DNA of 64,000 nt from positions 1 to 64,000 of the forward strand of contig NZ_CDBN01000003.1 in NCBI RefSeq assembly GCF_000820085.1, written 5' to 3'. This document shows positions 1 through 8,446 of the stretch, one piece after another. Source of the stretch: Aeromonas sanarellii (GTDB lineage: Bacteria; Pseudomonadota; Gammaproteobacteria; Enterobacterales; Aeromonadaceae). A program made the position numbers and the translations under genes. How positions within the stretch are numbered: position 1 is the stretch's first letter; every line of letters starts with the position of its first letter. Below the pieces are notes generated by a model, which worked only from the letters and a program-made list of their open reading frames with translations, did no database searches and had not been told where the DNA came from.

Positions 1-227
1 GCATGATGCGCAGGGGGCGGGCTTTTGGCCCCGGCGGGGGGATCCTCATCCCCGGTACATTCGCCTGTGCCGTGCTCCTGGTGATCCCGGGAGGCCTGAC
101 GCTGGCAACCCTGGGTCGGGGCGGCGTTGTCGCAGCAGTGGCTGTCGTGCTGGTGCTCGTGGGGGGCGGCCTTGACGATGCCCTTGATGGGGGCGGCATG
201 GGAATGGCCGCAGCAGGATTTGCTCAT
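1..227 (-). CDS. zntA: Heavy-metal P-type ATPase, N-terminus only (ZntA-like)
   Basis: Partial gene that runs off the left edge; only the first 75 codons are present. The N-terminus is a Cys/His-rich metal-binding tail (MSKSCCGHSH, then several His and CC pairs), as found in front of Zn/Cd/Pb-exporting P1B ATPases. The start is fixed by an AAGAGGGA ribosome site just upstream. The assignment rests on this tail and on a MerR-type promoter with a 20-base spacer directly in front; the ATPase core lies outside the window, so another metal protein with the same kind of tail is possible. Confidence 0.6.
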   Translation of the reverse strand, partial: MSKSCCGHSHAAPIKGIVKAAPHEHQHDSHCCDNAAPTQGCQRQASRDHQEHGTGECTGDEDPPAGAKSPPPAHH

Positions 228-245
228 GATGAGTCCCTCTTGAGT

Positions 246-267
246 GGATCCCGCCCCTGCGGGATCC
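246..267 (-). promoter_or_regulatory. Hairpin in the zntA-like leader
   Basis: Perfect 9-base arms GGATCCCGC and GCGGGATCC with a 4-base loop. It lies between the predicted transcription start (about 276) and the ribosome site of the P-type ATPase gene, so it would be in its mRNA leader. No T-run follows, so a stability or translation role is more likely than termination. Confidence 0.5.
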
Positions 268-282
268 CCGATGTGCGGGCCC

Positions 283-314
283 AGTGTAAACCTTGGTCTT
301 TAGTCCAAGGTCAA
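283..314 (-). promoter_or_regulatory. MerR-family metal-responsive promoter
   Basis: On the minus strand a -35 TTGACC (309-314) and a -10 TACACT (283-288) are separated by exactly 20 bases, longer than the normal 17. A dyad with arms ACCTTGG and CCAAGGT (290-311) fills the spacer. This geometry is the hallmark of promoters untwisted by ZntR/CueR-type MerR activators, and it points at the metal ATPase gene. The regulator gene itself is not in the window. Confidence 0.85.
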
Positions 315-480
315 GCCCGGTTTGTGGTCTTTGTCCGGGTGACTGATCCCAAGTCCCGTGGCTGGAAAGCGTGGGGGACGGGAGCAGGGCGCAAATCCCT
401 CTTGTTAGCGGGTGTTTGTCCCCGCCCGGCAGGCCTATACTGTGGACCCTGGATCCCACATCAATCATCAAGGACCTAAC

Positions 481-981
481 ATGAGCAATACCGTCACCCT
501 GCAAGGCAACCCTGTCTCCGTTTCCGGTCACTTCCCCGTCGCCGGCGAGCAGGCCAAGCCCTTCTCCCTGGTTGCCAAGGATCTGTCCGATGTGACCCTG
601 GCGAACTTCGCCGGTCAGCGCAAGATCCTGAACATCTTCCCGAGCGTCGACACCCCGACCTGCGCCACCTCGGTGCGCAAGTTCAACGAGCAGGCCAGCG
701 CCCTGAACAACGCCGTGGTGCTGTGCATCTCCGCCGACCTGCCGTTCGCCCAGGCCCGTTTCTGCGGCGCCGAGGGGCTGGACAAGGTGGTGAACCTCTC
801 CACCCTGCGCGGCGTCTCCTTCCTGCAGGACTATGGCGTGGCCTTCTCCTCCGGTCCGCTGGTGGGTCTGGCTGCCCGTGCCATCGTCGTGCTGGACGAG
901 CACGACAAGGTGCTGCACAGCGAGCTGGTGGCCGAAGTCGCCGACGAGCCGAACTACGCCGCCGCCCTGGCTGCCCTGTAA
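481..981 (+). CDS. tpx: Thiol peroxidase Tpx
   Basis: 166-residue atypical 2-Cys peroxiredoxin that reduces hydroperoxides at the expense of thioredoxin. The family motif around the peroxidatic cysteine ([10 protein letters not shown], Cys61) and the resolving cysteine in ARFCGAEG (Cys95) are both intact, and the length is normal for Tpx. The start at 481 follows AAGGA; an upstream in-frame start would add 23 residues without family character. Monocistronic: it is followed by a strong terminator and the next gene has its own start. Confidence 0.96.
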   Translation: MSNTVTLQGNPVSVSGHFPVAGEQAKPFSLVAKDLSDVTLANFAGQRKILNIFPSVDTPTCATSVRKFNEQASALNNAVVLCISADLPFAQARFCGAEGLDKVVNLSTLRGVSFLQDYGVAFSSGPLVGLAARAIVVLDEHDKVLHSELVAEVADEPNYAAALAAL

Positions 982-1007
982 TTCGCGCCCTCTCCTGATT
1001 GCCTGAC

Positions 1008-1040
1008 GGCCTGCCCCGTGCACACGGGGCAGGCCGTTTT
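1008..1040 (+). terminator. Rho-independent terminator of tpx
   Basis: Perfect 13-base arms GGCCTGCCCCGTG (1008-1020) and its complement (1023-1035), followed by GTTTT. Confidence 0.85.
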
Positions 1041-1129
1041 CATTGCATATCCCGATCCTTTTACTTATGGGACGGCTCTGGCTAGACTTCGCCCCCACAT
1101 CCTCGTTCAGCCTCTATCTGCGTAGCCCC

Positions 1130-2350
1130 ATGACCTTTGACGAACTCTCCCTCGCTCCCCCCCTGCTGGCCGCCCTGCCCGCGACCCTGCACACGCCCAC
1201 CCCCGTCCAGCGCCTGGCCATACCGGCGGCGCTGGCCGGCCGGGATCTGCTGGCCCTGGCCCGCACCGGCAGCGGCAAGACCCTGGCATTCGGCCTGCCG
1301 CTGCTGCAGCGGCTGGACGCGGCCTCCGATCGGGTGCAGGGACTGGTGCTGGTGCCGACCCGCGAGCTGGCCAGCCAGGTGAGCGCCGCCCTGCAAGGGG
1401 TGGCCGAAGGATTGGGGCTGCGGGTCCTGACCCTGTGCGGTGGCGTGGCGCAGGAGCTGCAACAGGCCGAGCTGGCCCTGGGGCCGCAACTGCTGGTGGC
1501 GACGCCGGGGCGGCTGCGGGACTTGCTGGCCCAGCAGGTGCTGGGGCTGGGCGCGCTGCGCTGCCTGGTGCTGGACGAGGCGGACCGCCTGCTGGAGATG
1601 GGCTTCTGGCCCGACATCCAGTGGCTGATAAAGGCGATGCCCGCCGAGCGTCAGACCCTGCTGTTCTCGGCCACCCTGCCCGCCGAGCTGGAGAGCTTGG
1701 CCACCGGCCTGTTGCGGGATCCGGCGCGTATCGAGGCCGAGCCCCTCCACAGCCTGGTGAGCGAGATCGAGGAGCGGCTCTATCTGGTCAACAGGAGCAG
1801 CAAGGTGCCGGCGCTGATCGCCCTGCTCAAGGCGCACGACTGGCCCCAGGTGCTGGTCTTCATCAGCGCCAGGGACGACGCGGACGGAGTGGCGAAGAAG
1901 CTCGCCAGGGCGGGCATTGCGGTGGCGGCCCTGCACGGGGACAAGGAGCAGGCGGTGCGGGAGCAGGCGCTGGCCGACTTCAGGACGGGCAGGGTGCGGG
2001 TGCTTGTGGCCACGGATCTGATGGCGCGGGGCATTCACGTGGAGGCGCTGCCCCTGGTGATCAACCTGGATCTGCCTGCCCATGCCCCCGTGTATGTGCA
2101 CCGCATCGGCCGTACCGCCCGGGCCGGGCGCAGCGGGCTCGCCATCTCCCTCACCTGCCACGGCGACGGCGGGGCGCTCGAGGCGATACGGGCCCTGACC
2201 GGGCGGGCCCTGCCGCTGGCGGCGCTCGACGGCTTCCCGGTGACCGATCAGCCGGCGAGCGGGGAGGGCAAGCGGGCCCCCAGGGACAAGCAGGCCAACC
2301 GGCGCACCCAGGGCAAGCGCAGCATCAGGCAGTTCAAGGGCAAGGCCTAG
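1130..2350 (+). CDS. DEAD-box RNA helicase (RhlE-like)
   Basis: 406-residue ATP-dependent RNA helicase. Visible in order: Q-motif region (FDELSLAPPLL, TPTPVQ), Walker A ARTGSGKT at residues 44-51, PTRELA, TPGRL, DEAD in VLDEADRLLEMGF, SAT, then the C-terminal lobe ATDLMARGIHVE and HRIGRTARAGR. A basic tail (KRAPRDKQANRR region) follows, as in RhlE/SrmB-type helicases that act on rRNA or mRNA. The usual D-I-D after ARGI is replaced by HVE, a mild departure. No clear Shine-Dalgarno precedes 1130; the reading frame is open further upstream to 1043, so the start is uncertain. Confidence 0.9.
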   Translation: MTFDELSLAPPLLAALPATLHTPTPVQRLAIPAALAGRDLLALARTGSGKTLAFGLPLLQRLDAASDRVQGLVLVPTRELASQVSAALQGVAEGLGLRVLTLCGGVAQELQQAELALGPQLLVATPGRLRDLLAQQVLGLGALRCLVLDEADRLLEMGFWPDIQWLIKAMPAERQTLLFSATLPAELESLATGLLRDPARIEAEPLHSLVSEIEERLYLVNRSSKVPALIALLKAHDWPQVLVFISARDDADGVAKKLARAGIAVAALHGDKEQAVREQALADFRTGRVRVLVATDLMARGIHVEALPLVINLDLPAHAPVYVHRIGRTARAGRSGLAISLTCHGDGGALEAIRALTGRALPLAALDGFPVTDQPASGEGKRAPRDKQANRRTQGKRSIRQFKGKA

Positions 2351-2400
2351 GCGCGACGCTGCCCGGTTGGGCAGTATCAAAGGAGGCCTGTTTCGGTATG

Positions 2401-2422
2401 CTCCATGGACTGGACCATGGAG
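2401..2422 (+). promoter_or_regulatory. Inverted repeat overlapping the ribosome site of the PhoD-like gene
   Basis: Perfect arms CTCCATGG (2401-2408) and CCATGGAG (2415-2422). The GGAGGA ribosome site (2419-2424) of the gene starting at 2431 is half inside the right arm, so a folded mRNA would partly hide it. A very short frame from ATG 2398 runs through the hairpin and stops at 2425-2427. Confidence 0.45.
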
Positions 2423-2430
2423 GATAGCGG

Positions 2431-3915
2431 ATGACGACCCTGGTAATGGGGCCCCTGCTGGGGCTCGAATCTGAGACACAATACAGCATCTGTTTCCTGG
2501 CGGTGGCGGGCTTCAAGGGGGCCAGCGTCAGGATCAATGGCAGGCTGCTGACCGCCAGCAAGCAGGCGGATACCACCAGAGGGGCGTTCTGGCGCGCCGT
2601 CTGGTCGGCGACCCCGGAGGCCCGGGCCAGCACGGTCGATTACGAGATCCTGCTGGACGGTGTGGCCGCCCGGGATCTGGCCGGGATCAGCCAGTGGCAG
2701 TTTCATCTGCCGGGGCGGGAGGAGCGGGTGCGCATCGGGTATGCCTCCTGCAACGGTTTCTCCGACTTCAAGCTGCTCACCTCCACCCCCCAGCCCTATG
2801 TGATGTGGGACAAGCTGGCCGCCGAGCACAGGGAGCATCCCTTGTCCCTTCTGCTGATGGGCGGTGATCAGGTCTATGCCGACTCCCTCTGGACCTCGGT
2901 ACCCAGCCTCAAGGCCTGGAACGAGCTGGATCGGGTGGAGAAGGTCAAACGCAAGGCGACCCGGACCATGGTGGAGCAGCTCGATCGCTTCTATTGCGAA
3001 CTCTACTGCCGGCAGTGGAGCCGCCCCGAGGTGGCCGCCATGCTGGCCAGGGTGCCGAGCGTCATGATGTGGGACGATCACGACATCTTCGATGGCTGGG
3101 GCAGCTATCCCGCCGACTTGCAGGGCTGCGAGGTCTATCAGGCCATCTATGCCGCCGCCGCCAAGTATTTCCGGCTGTTCCAGCTGCGCTCCGCTGCCAA
3201 TGCCTCCCTGCTGGATCCTGCGAACCTGGCCCATCACTCCTGGCGACTGCGTTTTCGGGACTACCAGATCCTGGCCCTGGACAACAGGGCGACTCGCACC
3301 CAGAGCCAGGTGATGAGCCGGGAGCAGTGGGATCAGATCAACGACGCGCTGGCCGATTGCGGCGAGGGGCACCTGCTGGTCATGACCGGGGTGCCCGTGG
3401 TCTATCGCGACTTCTCCTTCACCGAGGCGGCGTTCGATGCGACCCCCTGGGAGGAGGAGCTGACCGACGATCTCAAGGATCACTGGCGCGCCAAGTCACA
3501 CGAGGGGGAGCGGGCCCGCCTCATCATGCGGCTGCTGGACAACGCCAAGAGCCGGCGCCAGCGGGATCCTGGTTGCAAGACCCTGATCCTCTCCGGCGAC
3601 GTGCACGTGGGCTGCCTCGGGGTGATCCAGGACAAGCGGGAGGGGGTGATGAATGTGCACCAACTGGTCTCCTCCGGCATAGTGCATCCCTGCCCCACCC
3701 AGTTCCAATGGACGGGGATCCTCGCCATGACCAACGACGATCCCGAATACCTCGACGAGAGCCGGCTGATCCGCGCCGAGCTGATCAAGCCGTTCGGCGC
3801 CCCCGTCTATCTGCGCACCCGCAACTTCGCCACCCTGCAGATGGGCAGCGACAGCAAGCTGTGGGCCAACTGGCACTGCGAGAACGGGCTGGCGGCCAGC
3901 TATCCGCTGGCCTGA
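2431..3915 (+). CDS. PhoD-like metallophosphatase (alkaline phosphatase D family)
   Basis: 494 residues. Metal-binding motifs of the PhoD/calcineurin-like family are in order: RIGYASCNG at the domain start, GGDQVYAD, WDDHDIFDGWGS, and near the C-terminus LSGDVHVG. The N-terminal 110 residues form the usual beta-sandwich-like lead-in. No signal peptide is visible, unlike classical secreted PhoD, so this belongs to the cytoplasmic branch of unknown substrate (phosphodiester or phosphomonoester). GGAGGA stands 6 bases before the ATG. It stands alone between terminators. Confidence 0.85.
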   Translation: MTTLVMGPLLGLESETQYSICFLAVAGFKGASVRINGRLLTASKQADTTRGAFWRAVWSATPEARASTVDYEILLDGVAARDLAGISQWQFHLPGREERVRIGYASCNGFSDFKLLTSTPQPYVMWDKLAAEHREHPLSLLLMGGDQVYADSLWTSVPSLKAWNELDRVEKVKRKATRTMVEQLDRFYCELYCRQWSRPEVAAMLARVPSVMMWDDHDIFDGWGSYPADLQGCEVYQAIYAAAAKYFRLFQLRSAANASLLDPANLAHHSWRLRFRDYQILALDNRATRTQSQVMSREQWDQINDALADCGEGHLLVMTGVPVVYRDFSFTEAAFDATPWEEELTDDLKDHWRAKSHEGERARLIMRLLDNAKSRRQRDPGCKTLILSGDVHVGCLGVIQDKREGVMNVHQLVSSGIVHPCPTQFQWTGILAMTNDDPEYLDESRLIRAELIKPFGAPVYLRTRNFATLQMGSDSKLWANWHCENGLAASYPLA

Positions 3916-3931
3916 TGACCCGGCAAACATC

Positions 3932-3955
3932 AAGGGCCCTGACGGGCCCTTTCTC
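3932..3955 (+). terminator. Terminator of the PhoD-like gene
   Basis: AAGGGCCC (3932-3939) and GGGCCCTT (3944-3951) with TGAC loop, followed by TCTCTTG. It separates two convergent genes and may work both ways. Confidence 0.7.
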
Positions 3956-3989
3956 TTGTGGCGATCAGACTCCCCAGGCCGTCGCCGGT

Positions 3990-4775
3990 TCAGGGCCGGC
4001 CCTGCTCCTGTGCGAAGAAGTCGCGCCTAAACTGCCCGAGCACCACCTCCCTGTGCTGTTGCCAGCTGGCCTCGTCCATGTTGCCCCGGCTGGCCGCCAG
4101 TTGCTGCTCCAGCTCGGTCAGCTGCTGCTGATAGTGGCTGCGCTGCGCCAGCTGCTGTTGCCGGCTGGCGGCAAACTGCACGGTCGCCTCGGCCTGCCCG
4201 GCCGGCAGGAAGTGGCGGGCCAGGGTCGCCAGCTCCTCGTCCCCCCACAACTGGCGCGCCTGCTGCAAGCGGGCATCCGGGTTGAACAGATCCGCCGCCA
4301 GATCCGGATGATCCGCCGCCCACTCATCCTGCAGCCGGCTGAGGGCCGTCAGCCGCTCGGTCAGGGTTAGCTGCTCGCTCTCCTGCGCCAGCTGCTCGAG
4401 TGCCAGGGCGTAGCGCCCCTGCAGTCGAAACAGGCTCTCCCCCTCGCTCAGCCATTGGGCCTCTATCGCCTCCAGATTGGCGAGCCGCTCGGCCAGCGGC
4501 TGCTCGCTGTCGCTGACCTCGCTGGCGAGCTGCCGATTCATCTCGTCCGGCAGATCGCGCCAGCTGGCAGGGGCCTGTGCTGGGCCGGCTGGCACGGAGG
4601 TAGCGACAATCGGGCCGGTGACGGGGGCCAGTGGCGGCTGTGTCTGCGGTGACTCGGCGGCTGGCTGAGCGCTCTGGCTGGTGAGCGCCGGCCGCTCGGG
4701 CGCCTCCTGCCAGCCGAGGTGGAGCAGCAACACCGCCAGCACCGCCAGGGCCAGGAACCCGTAACGGCGCTTCAT
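3990..4775 (-). CDS. Membrane-anchored helical protein, possible foldase-like partner of the sphingomyelinase
   Basis: 261 residues. Residues 7-22 form one hydrophobic segment (FLALAVLAVLLLHLGW), followed by a Pro/Ala/Gln-rich linker to about residue 70 and then an all-helical, Gln/Leu-rich remainder. Its ATG overlaps the stop of the upstream sphingomyelinase-like gene (ATGA), so the two are translationally coupled. That architecture and gene order (secreted enzyme first, anchored helical protein second) recall lipase-specific foldases (Lif), but it is shorter and I do not see the conserved Lif motif around the F-D-Y tripeptide. Function therefore unknown; the foldase idea is inference. Confidence 0.75.
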   Translation of the reverse strand: MKRRYGFLALAVLAVLLLHLGWQEAPERPALTSQSAQPAAESPQTQPPLAPVTGPIVATSVPAGPAQAPASWRDLPDEMNRQLASEVSDSEQPLAERLANLEAIEAQWLSEGESLFRLQGRYALALEQLAQESEQLTLTERLTALSRLQDEWAADHPDLAADLFNPDARLQQARQLWGDEELATLARHFLPAGQAEATVQFAASRQQQLAQRSHYQQQLTELEQQLAASRGNMDEASWQQHREVVLGQFRRDFFAQEQGRP

Positions 4776-6091
4776 CGGCTGATCTCTCCCTTGACCGGGA
4801 AGTGATCGGAGAGGTTGCTGGCGGGCCAGAGGCTGCCATCGCTGCTGCGCGGGATCCAGACGCTGTTGAGGTTGTGGCTGACGGCCCCGTACTCCCGGCT
4901 CACCATCAGATAGTCCAGATACTCGACGTTGGCACCGCCGGAGAGCGGACCGCCGGCGTAGGGGTTGATCCTGGGATCGAAGGTGGCCTCGGTGTAGCCG
5001 CCATAGGCGGGCTCATGGGCGTTGAGGTTGGCCAGCATGCCGGCGTAGTCGTCGGCGAACTTGCGCTTGTTGACGTTGAAGTCGCCACCGTAGATGACGG
5101 TGTCGCTGGCCGGGATCTTCAGGCTGGCGGCCAGGGTGCGGATCTGGCCGAACTGGAGCTGGCGCAGCCGGCGCGCCTCGTCGGTATCGAAGCTGGCGGT
5201 GTGGGTGGCAAACAGGTGCCAGGCCTTGCCCCCCTTGATCACCTCGGCGTACATCACCCCCTTGTCGGCGAAGCAGTCGGTGCCGGTGCACTGGGGATAG
5301 ACCAGCTGGGCCTCGCGCACTATGGGGTAGCGGCTGACGATCACCACGCCGCCGTCGTGGATGTTGACCCCGGGCTTGTCGAGCACCTTGGTCTGGTAGG
5401 TGTACTCCCTGGCCAGTGCCTGCAGGAAGCCCTCGCGCCGGCCGTCGAACACCTCCTGCAACAGCAGGGCGTCATAGCCCTTGAGATGATCGGGCAGCAG
5501 CGCCAGCCGCTCGCCTATGCTGGCGGCGATCACCGGCAGGGCCCAGACGTTGTAGCTGGCGACCTTGAGCTTGTCTTCTGCCGGTTCCGGCTGCTCCCGC
5601 TGTTGTGGTGGGGTGAGCATGTAGTGCAGATCGTCGTAACGGCCGGTGAACTTGGCGGCGAAGGCCAGCTCCTGCGGTCCCCGGGTGCGATGCAGGGCGC
5701 GATCGTTCTGCCAGCCGGAGCTGGCGGTCGGCGTCTCGCCGCCGTGCTGCAGGGTGCTGTTCCACCAGGTGCCCTCCATCCGCTGGTTGAGGCGATAGGT
5801 GTCGCCGCCGGCGGTGGTGACACGGGTTTCGAACAGATAGTGCTTGCCCGCCTGTACTCCCTCGTAGCGATTGAAGCTGAGCACCATGGCGCTTTCCCAG
5901 GGGCCCAGCTCCGTCCTGTGCTGAATCCACTGGCTGCCTGCCTGCAGCTGGCCGCTGCCGCTTTGGCTGACCGTCAGTTGCAGGGGGGCCGGGCTGTTGT
6001 TGGTGAGGTAGACATCGGTGTCGGCCAGCGCCTGCAGCGGCAGGGCGCCGGCGAGCAGCAGGGCGGCATAGCTCAGAGCGTTGTGCATCAT
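4772..6091 (-). CDS. Secreted sphingomyelinase-C-like phosphodiesterase
   Basis: 439 residues of the endonuclease/exonuclease/phosphatase fold. A signal peptide (residues 1-23, ending LQALA-D) is followed by a 140-residue beta-rich N-terminal part and then the catalytic domain from KLKVASYNVWALP: LLLQEVFDGRR (metal-binding Glu), GVVIVSRYPI, FATHTASFD, GGDFNVN and the C-terminal LSDHFPV, the DH pair typical of bacterial neutral sphingomyelinases. Likely exported and acting on phospholipid head groups, perhaps a haemolysin. AAAGGA precedes the start; a second ATG (6088) is equally possible. Confidence 0.88.
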   Translation of the reverse strand: MMHNALSYAALLLAGALPLQALADTDVYLTNNSPAPLQLTVSQSGSGQLQAGSQWIQHRTELGPWESAMVLSFNRYEGVQAGKHYLFETRVTTAGGDTYRLNQRMEGTWWNSTLQHGGETPTASSGWQNDRALHRTRGPQELAFAAKFTGRYDDLHYMLTPPQQREQPEPAEDKLKVASYNVWALPVIAASIGERLALLPDHLKGYDALLLQEVFDGRREGFLQALAREYTYQTKVLDKPGVNIHDGGVVIVSRYPIVREAQLVYPQCTGTDCFADKGVMYAEVIKGGKAWHLFATHTASFDTDEARRLRQLQFGQIRTLAASLKIPASDTVIYGGDFNVNKRKFADDYAGMLANLNAHEPAYGGYTEATFDPRINPYAGGPLSGGANVEYLDYLMVSREYGAVSHNLNSVWIPRSSDGSLWPASNLSDHFPVKGEISR

Positions 6092-6311
6092 GAAGTCCTT
6101 TTGGTCGAGGCACGATGGAAAGTGACTGTTATGGCGGGCGTTGGAGCAATCTCATTTACATTTTTGTTACAAATGTATGAAAGGCCCCATATGGGGAGGA
6201 GAAGCGGAGGAGGGGAGCACAACCGGGTAGGGCCGGTGTCTGGCATCAAGGGGTGGTGGCGGAGAAATCGCAGCGCGTCCGGAGACGCGCCTGGCTACAC
6301 GGAGGGCAATC
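6092..6311. other. Intergenic stretch upstream of the sphingomyelinase operon
   Basis: 220 bases without a gene. It contains an AT-rich patch (6150-6180) with the inverted repeat ACATTT-N7-AAATGT, the only likely regulatory element I see for the sphingomyelinase operon. Confidence 0.3.
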
Positions 6312-7871
6312 TCAGTCGTGGAACTGGGTGATCAGGCGGGAGAGGTTTTGCAGCCGCTCCACCAGCAGGGTGATGCCATCCAGCGCCTGTCGGCTGTTGT
6401 CCGCAGTGTGGCTCGCCAGCTGATGGATCTGCTGTATCCCCTGATCCAGGGTGCTGGTGACATCCGCCTGCTGGCTGACCGCCTGGGCTATCTCGTCGCT
6501 GGTGTGGGTCACCCGAGTCAGCATCTGGTTGATCTGGTCGAGCACCTCGGCGGTGGCCCCCATGTGCTGCTGGCAGCGTTCCGAGGTCTGCGCCCCCTGG
6601 GCCATGCCATCTGACAACTGCCGGGTGCTCTGCTGCAACGCCCCTATCATCTCGCTGATCTCGCCGGTGGAGCTGCGGGTCTTCTGGGCCAGGGCCCGGA
6701 TCTCGTCGGCCACCACCGCAAAGCCGCGCCCCTGCTCGCCGGCCCGGGCCGCCTCGATGGCCGCATTGAGGGAGAGCAGATTGGTCTGATCCGCGATCTG
6801 CCCGATGACCTCCAGGATGCCGCTGATCTTCTGGCTGTCCTGGTTCAGGCGGGCCAGCACCGCCTGACTGGCATCCAGCTCCTGATGCAGCTGGTTCACC
6901 GAGGCGCGAGTGGTCGCGAGCGCCTGCCGGCCGCTTTCAGACACCTGCTGCACCTCGCTCACCAGGGCGTTGGCCTGGTGGGCGTTGTCGGCCACGTCGC
7001 GAATGGAGTGGCTCATCTCGGTGATGGCCGCCGCCAGCTGCTCGCTCTGGGCCCGCTGCTGTTGCAGGTGGGTGTCTATGGTCTGGATATGGCCCCTGTC
7101 ATCCTCCGCCGCCTGCAGGATCTGCTGGTTGGTGTCGGCGCTGCGCCCCACCACGGCCCTGAGCTCGGCCTTCTTCATGCGCAGCAGCAGCTCGAGGGCC
7201 CCCAGACCGTCCTGCCGCCGGGCGTAGAGAACCTGGCACAGGGGCGTGCCCAGCTCCTCGCCGGCCATGGCCAGCAGCCGGGCCAGCCGCCGCTGCTGGT
7301 GGCAACCATGTCCCATCTGGGCCAGCAGGCAGAGCAGGGTGATGGCGCCCCATCCGGCCTGGCCCGTCACCAGGGCGGCCCCCATGCCCGCCAGGGCCAG
7401 CCCGCACAGCAGCAGGGTGAGCTGTCCCGGCTCCAGGGTGAGGCGGCTGAGCCAGGGCAGCGCCCTGCCGGCGCGGATCCGGGCATAGAGCTGCTCCGCC
7501 CAGGCGATGTCGTGATCCTGCGGACGGGTGCGGACCGACTGGTATTCGATGATCTGCCGCCGTTCGTTGAGGATGGGGGTGACATAGGCATTGACCCAGT
7601 AGAACTGGCCGCTCTTGGTGCGGTTCTTCACCAGTCCCATCCAGCTCTTGCCCTGCTGCAGCCGGCGCCACATGTCGGCGAAGGCGGCCTTGGGCATGTC
7701 GGGGTGGCGCACCAGGTTGTGGGGCACCCCCTCCATCTCGGCGGCGCTGTAGCCGGCCACGTCGCAGAAATGCTGGTTGGCGTAGGTGATGTGACTGCTG
7801 GGATCCGTGGTCGAAATCAGCGAGATGTAATCGGGGAAACGGATCTCCCCCTCTTGTGGGTTTGTGGTCAT
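6312..7871 (-). CDS. Aer-like chemotaxis receptor with PAS domain
   Basis: 519-residue methyl-accepting-type receptor. A single N-terminal PAS domain (about residues 15-130, with the Aer-type motifs NLVRHPDMP and [10 protein letters not shown]) is followed by a hydrophobic hairpin (about 148-190) and the cytoplasmic signalling coiled coil with the hairpin-tip region around [19 protein letters not shown]. No periplasmic ligand domain, so it should sense an internal signal such as redox or energy state, as Aer does with FAD. No adjacent chemotaxis genes; transcribed alone. Confidence 0.92.
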   Translation of the reverse strand: MTTNPQEGEIRFPDYISLISTTDPSSHITYANQHFCDVAGYSAAEMEGVPHNLVRHPDMPKAAFADMWRRLQQGKSWMGLVKNRTKSGQFYWVNAYVTPILNERRQIIEYQSVRTRPQDHDIAWAEQLYARIRAGRALPWLSRLTLEPGQLTLLLCGLALAGMGAALVTGQAGWGAITLLCLLAQMGHGCHQQRRLARLLAMAGEELGTPLCQVLYARRQDGLGALELLLRMKKAELRAVVGRSADTNQQILQAAEDDRGHIQTIDTHLQQQRAQSEQLAAAITEMSHSIRDVADNAHQANALVSEVQQVSESGRQALATTRASVNQLHQELDASQAVLARLNQDSQKISGILEVIGQIADQTNLLSLNAAIEAARAGEQGRGFAVVADEIRALAQKTRSSTGEISEMIGALQQSTRQLSDGMAQGAQTSERCQQHMGATAEVLDQINQMLTRVTHTSDEIAQAVSQQADVTSTLDQGIQQIHQLASHTADNSRQALDGITLLVERLQNLSRLITQFHD

Positions 7872-8036
7872 GTGCGCATCCTGAATGAGCCAAGTAACTG
7901 ATAAATTTGTTTTTATTTTTTGTGACTGTTACGGCGTCATTGTAGATGCGGGGTGTGACACCACCTTGGCTTGGGTCAACAAATCCACGGGATGAAGACT
8001 GAAAAAAGTCGTAGACGGCGGGCCTGCGCGGCGGGA

Positions 8037-8336
8037 TCAGCTTCGGGGGGTGAAGTCGTGGATCTCCCCCGTTCTCGGCTTGAAGCGGGGATCCCGGCCC
8101 GAATCCCCGTCGACCCAGGCCATGGCCTGGCAGAAACTCTCCTGTTTGGCGAAGGCCTCGCGAGCCCGATCGATGGCTCGCTCGGCGTTGCGCCGCTCCA
8201 TCTTGCTGGCCTTGCGATCGCTGAACTGCTTCTGCTGGTCCAGCATCCATTCGAGGAAGGCCTGGCGGCACTCGGTTTCACTGGCGGCCTGGGCGGGGAG
8301 GGCGATCAACAGGGCAATCAGGGGCAGACAACGCAT
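8037..8336 (-). CDS. Small secreted protein of unknown function
   Basis: 99 residues with a clear signal peptide (MRCLPLIALLIALPAQA-A). The mature part is charged, mostly helical and contains two cysteines (ECRQAF, ESFCQAM) that could form a periplasmic disulfide. I do not recognise a family. It is a monocistronic gene between the receptor and the OppA-like gene, in the same direction as both. Confidence 0.6.
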   Translation of the reverse strand: MRCLPLIALLIALPAQAASETECRQAFLEWMLDQQKQFSDRKASKMERRNAERAIDRAREAFAKQESFCQAMAWVDGDSGRDPRFKPRTGEIHDFTPRS

Positions 8337-8446
8337 AGGGCGATCGAATCAACGGGCTGATGGACGAAGAGAAGCGGCATTCTATGCCGGGAACTTGAAC
8401 GGGAACAGTGCCAGGAGGGGGCCAGACAGGCTGGCCCCTCGATTGC

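Noticed and set aside
46..1098. A 350-codon minus-strand frame across zntA-like leader and tpx
   Set aside because: Antisense to tpx and through a MerR promoter and a terminator; the true minus-strand gene starts at 227.
1068..1130. Upstream in-frame ATG of the DEAD-box gene as another start-region copy
   Set aside because: Compared with the start at 1130 it shows no convincing base similarity and it is in frame, so it is only an alternative start.
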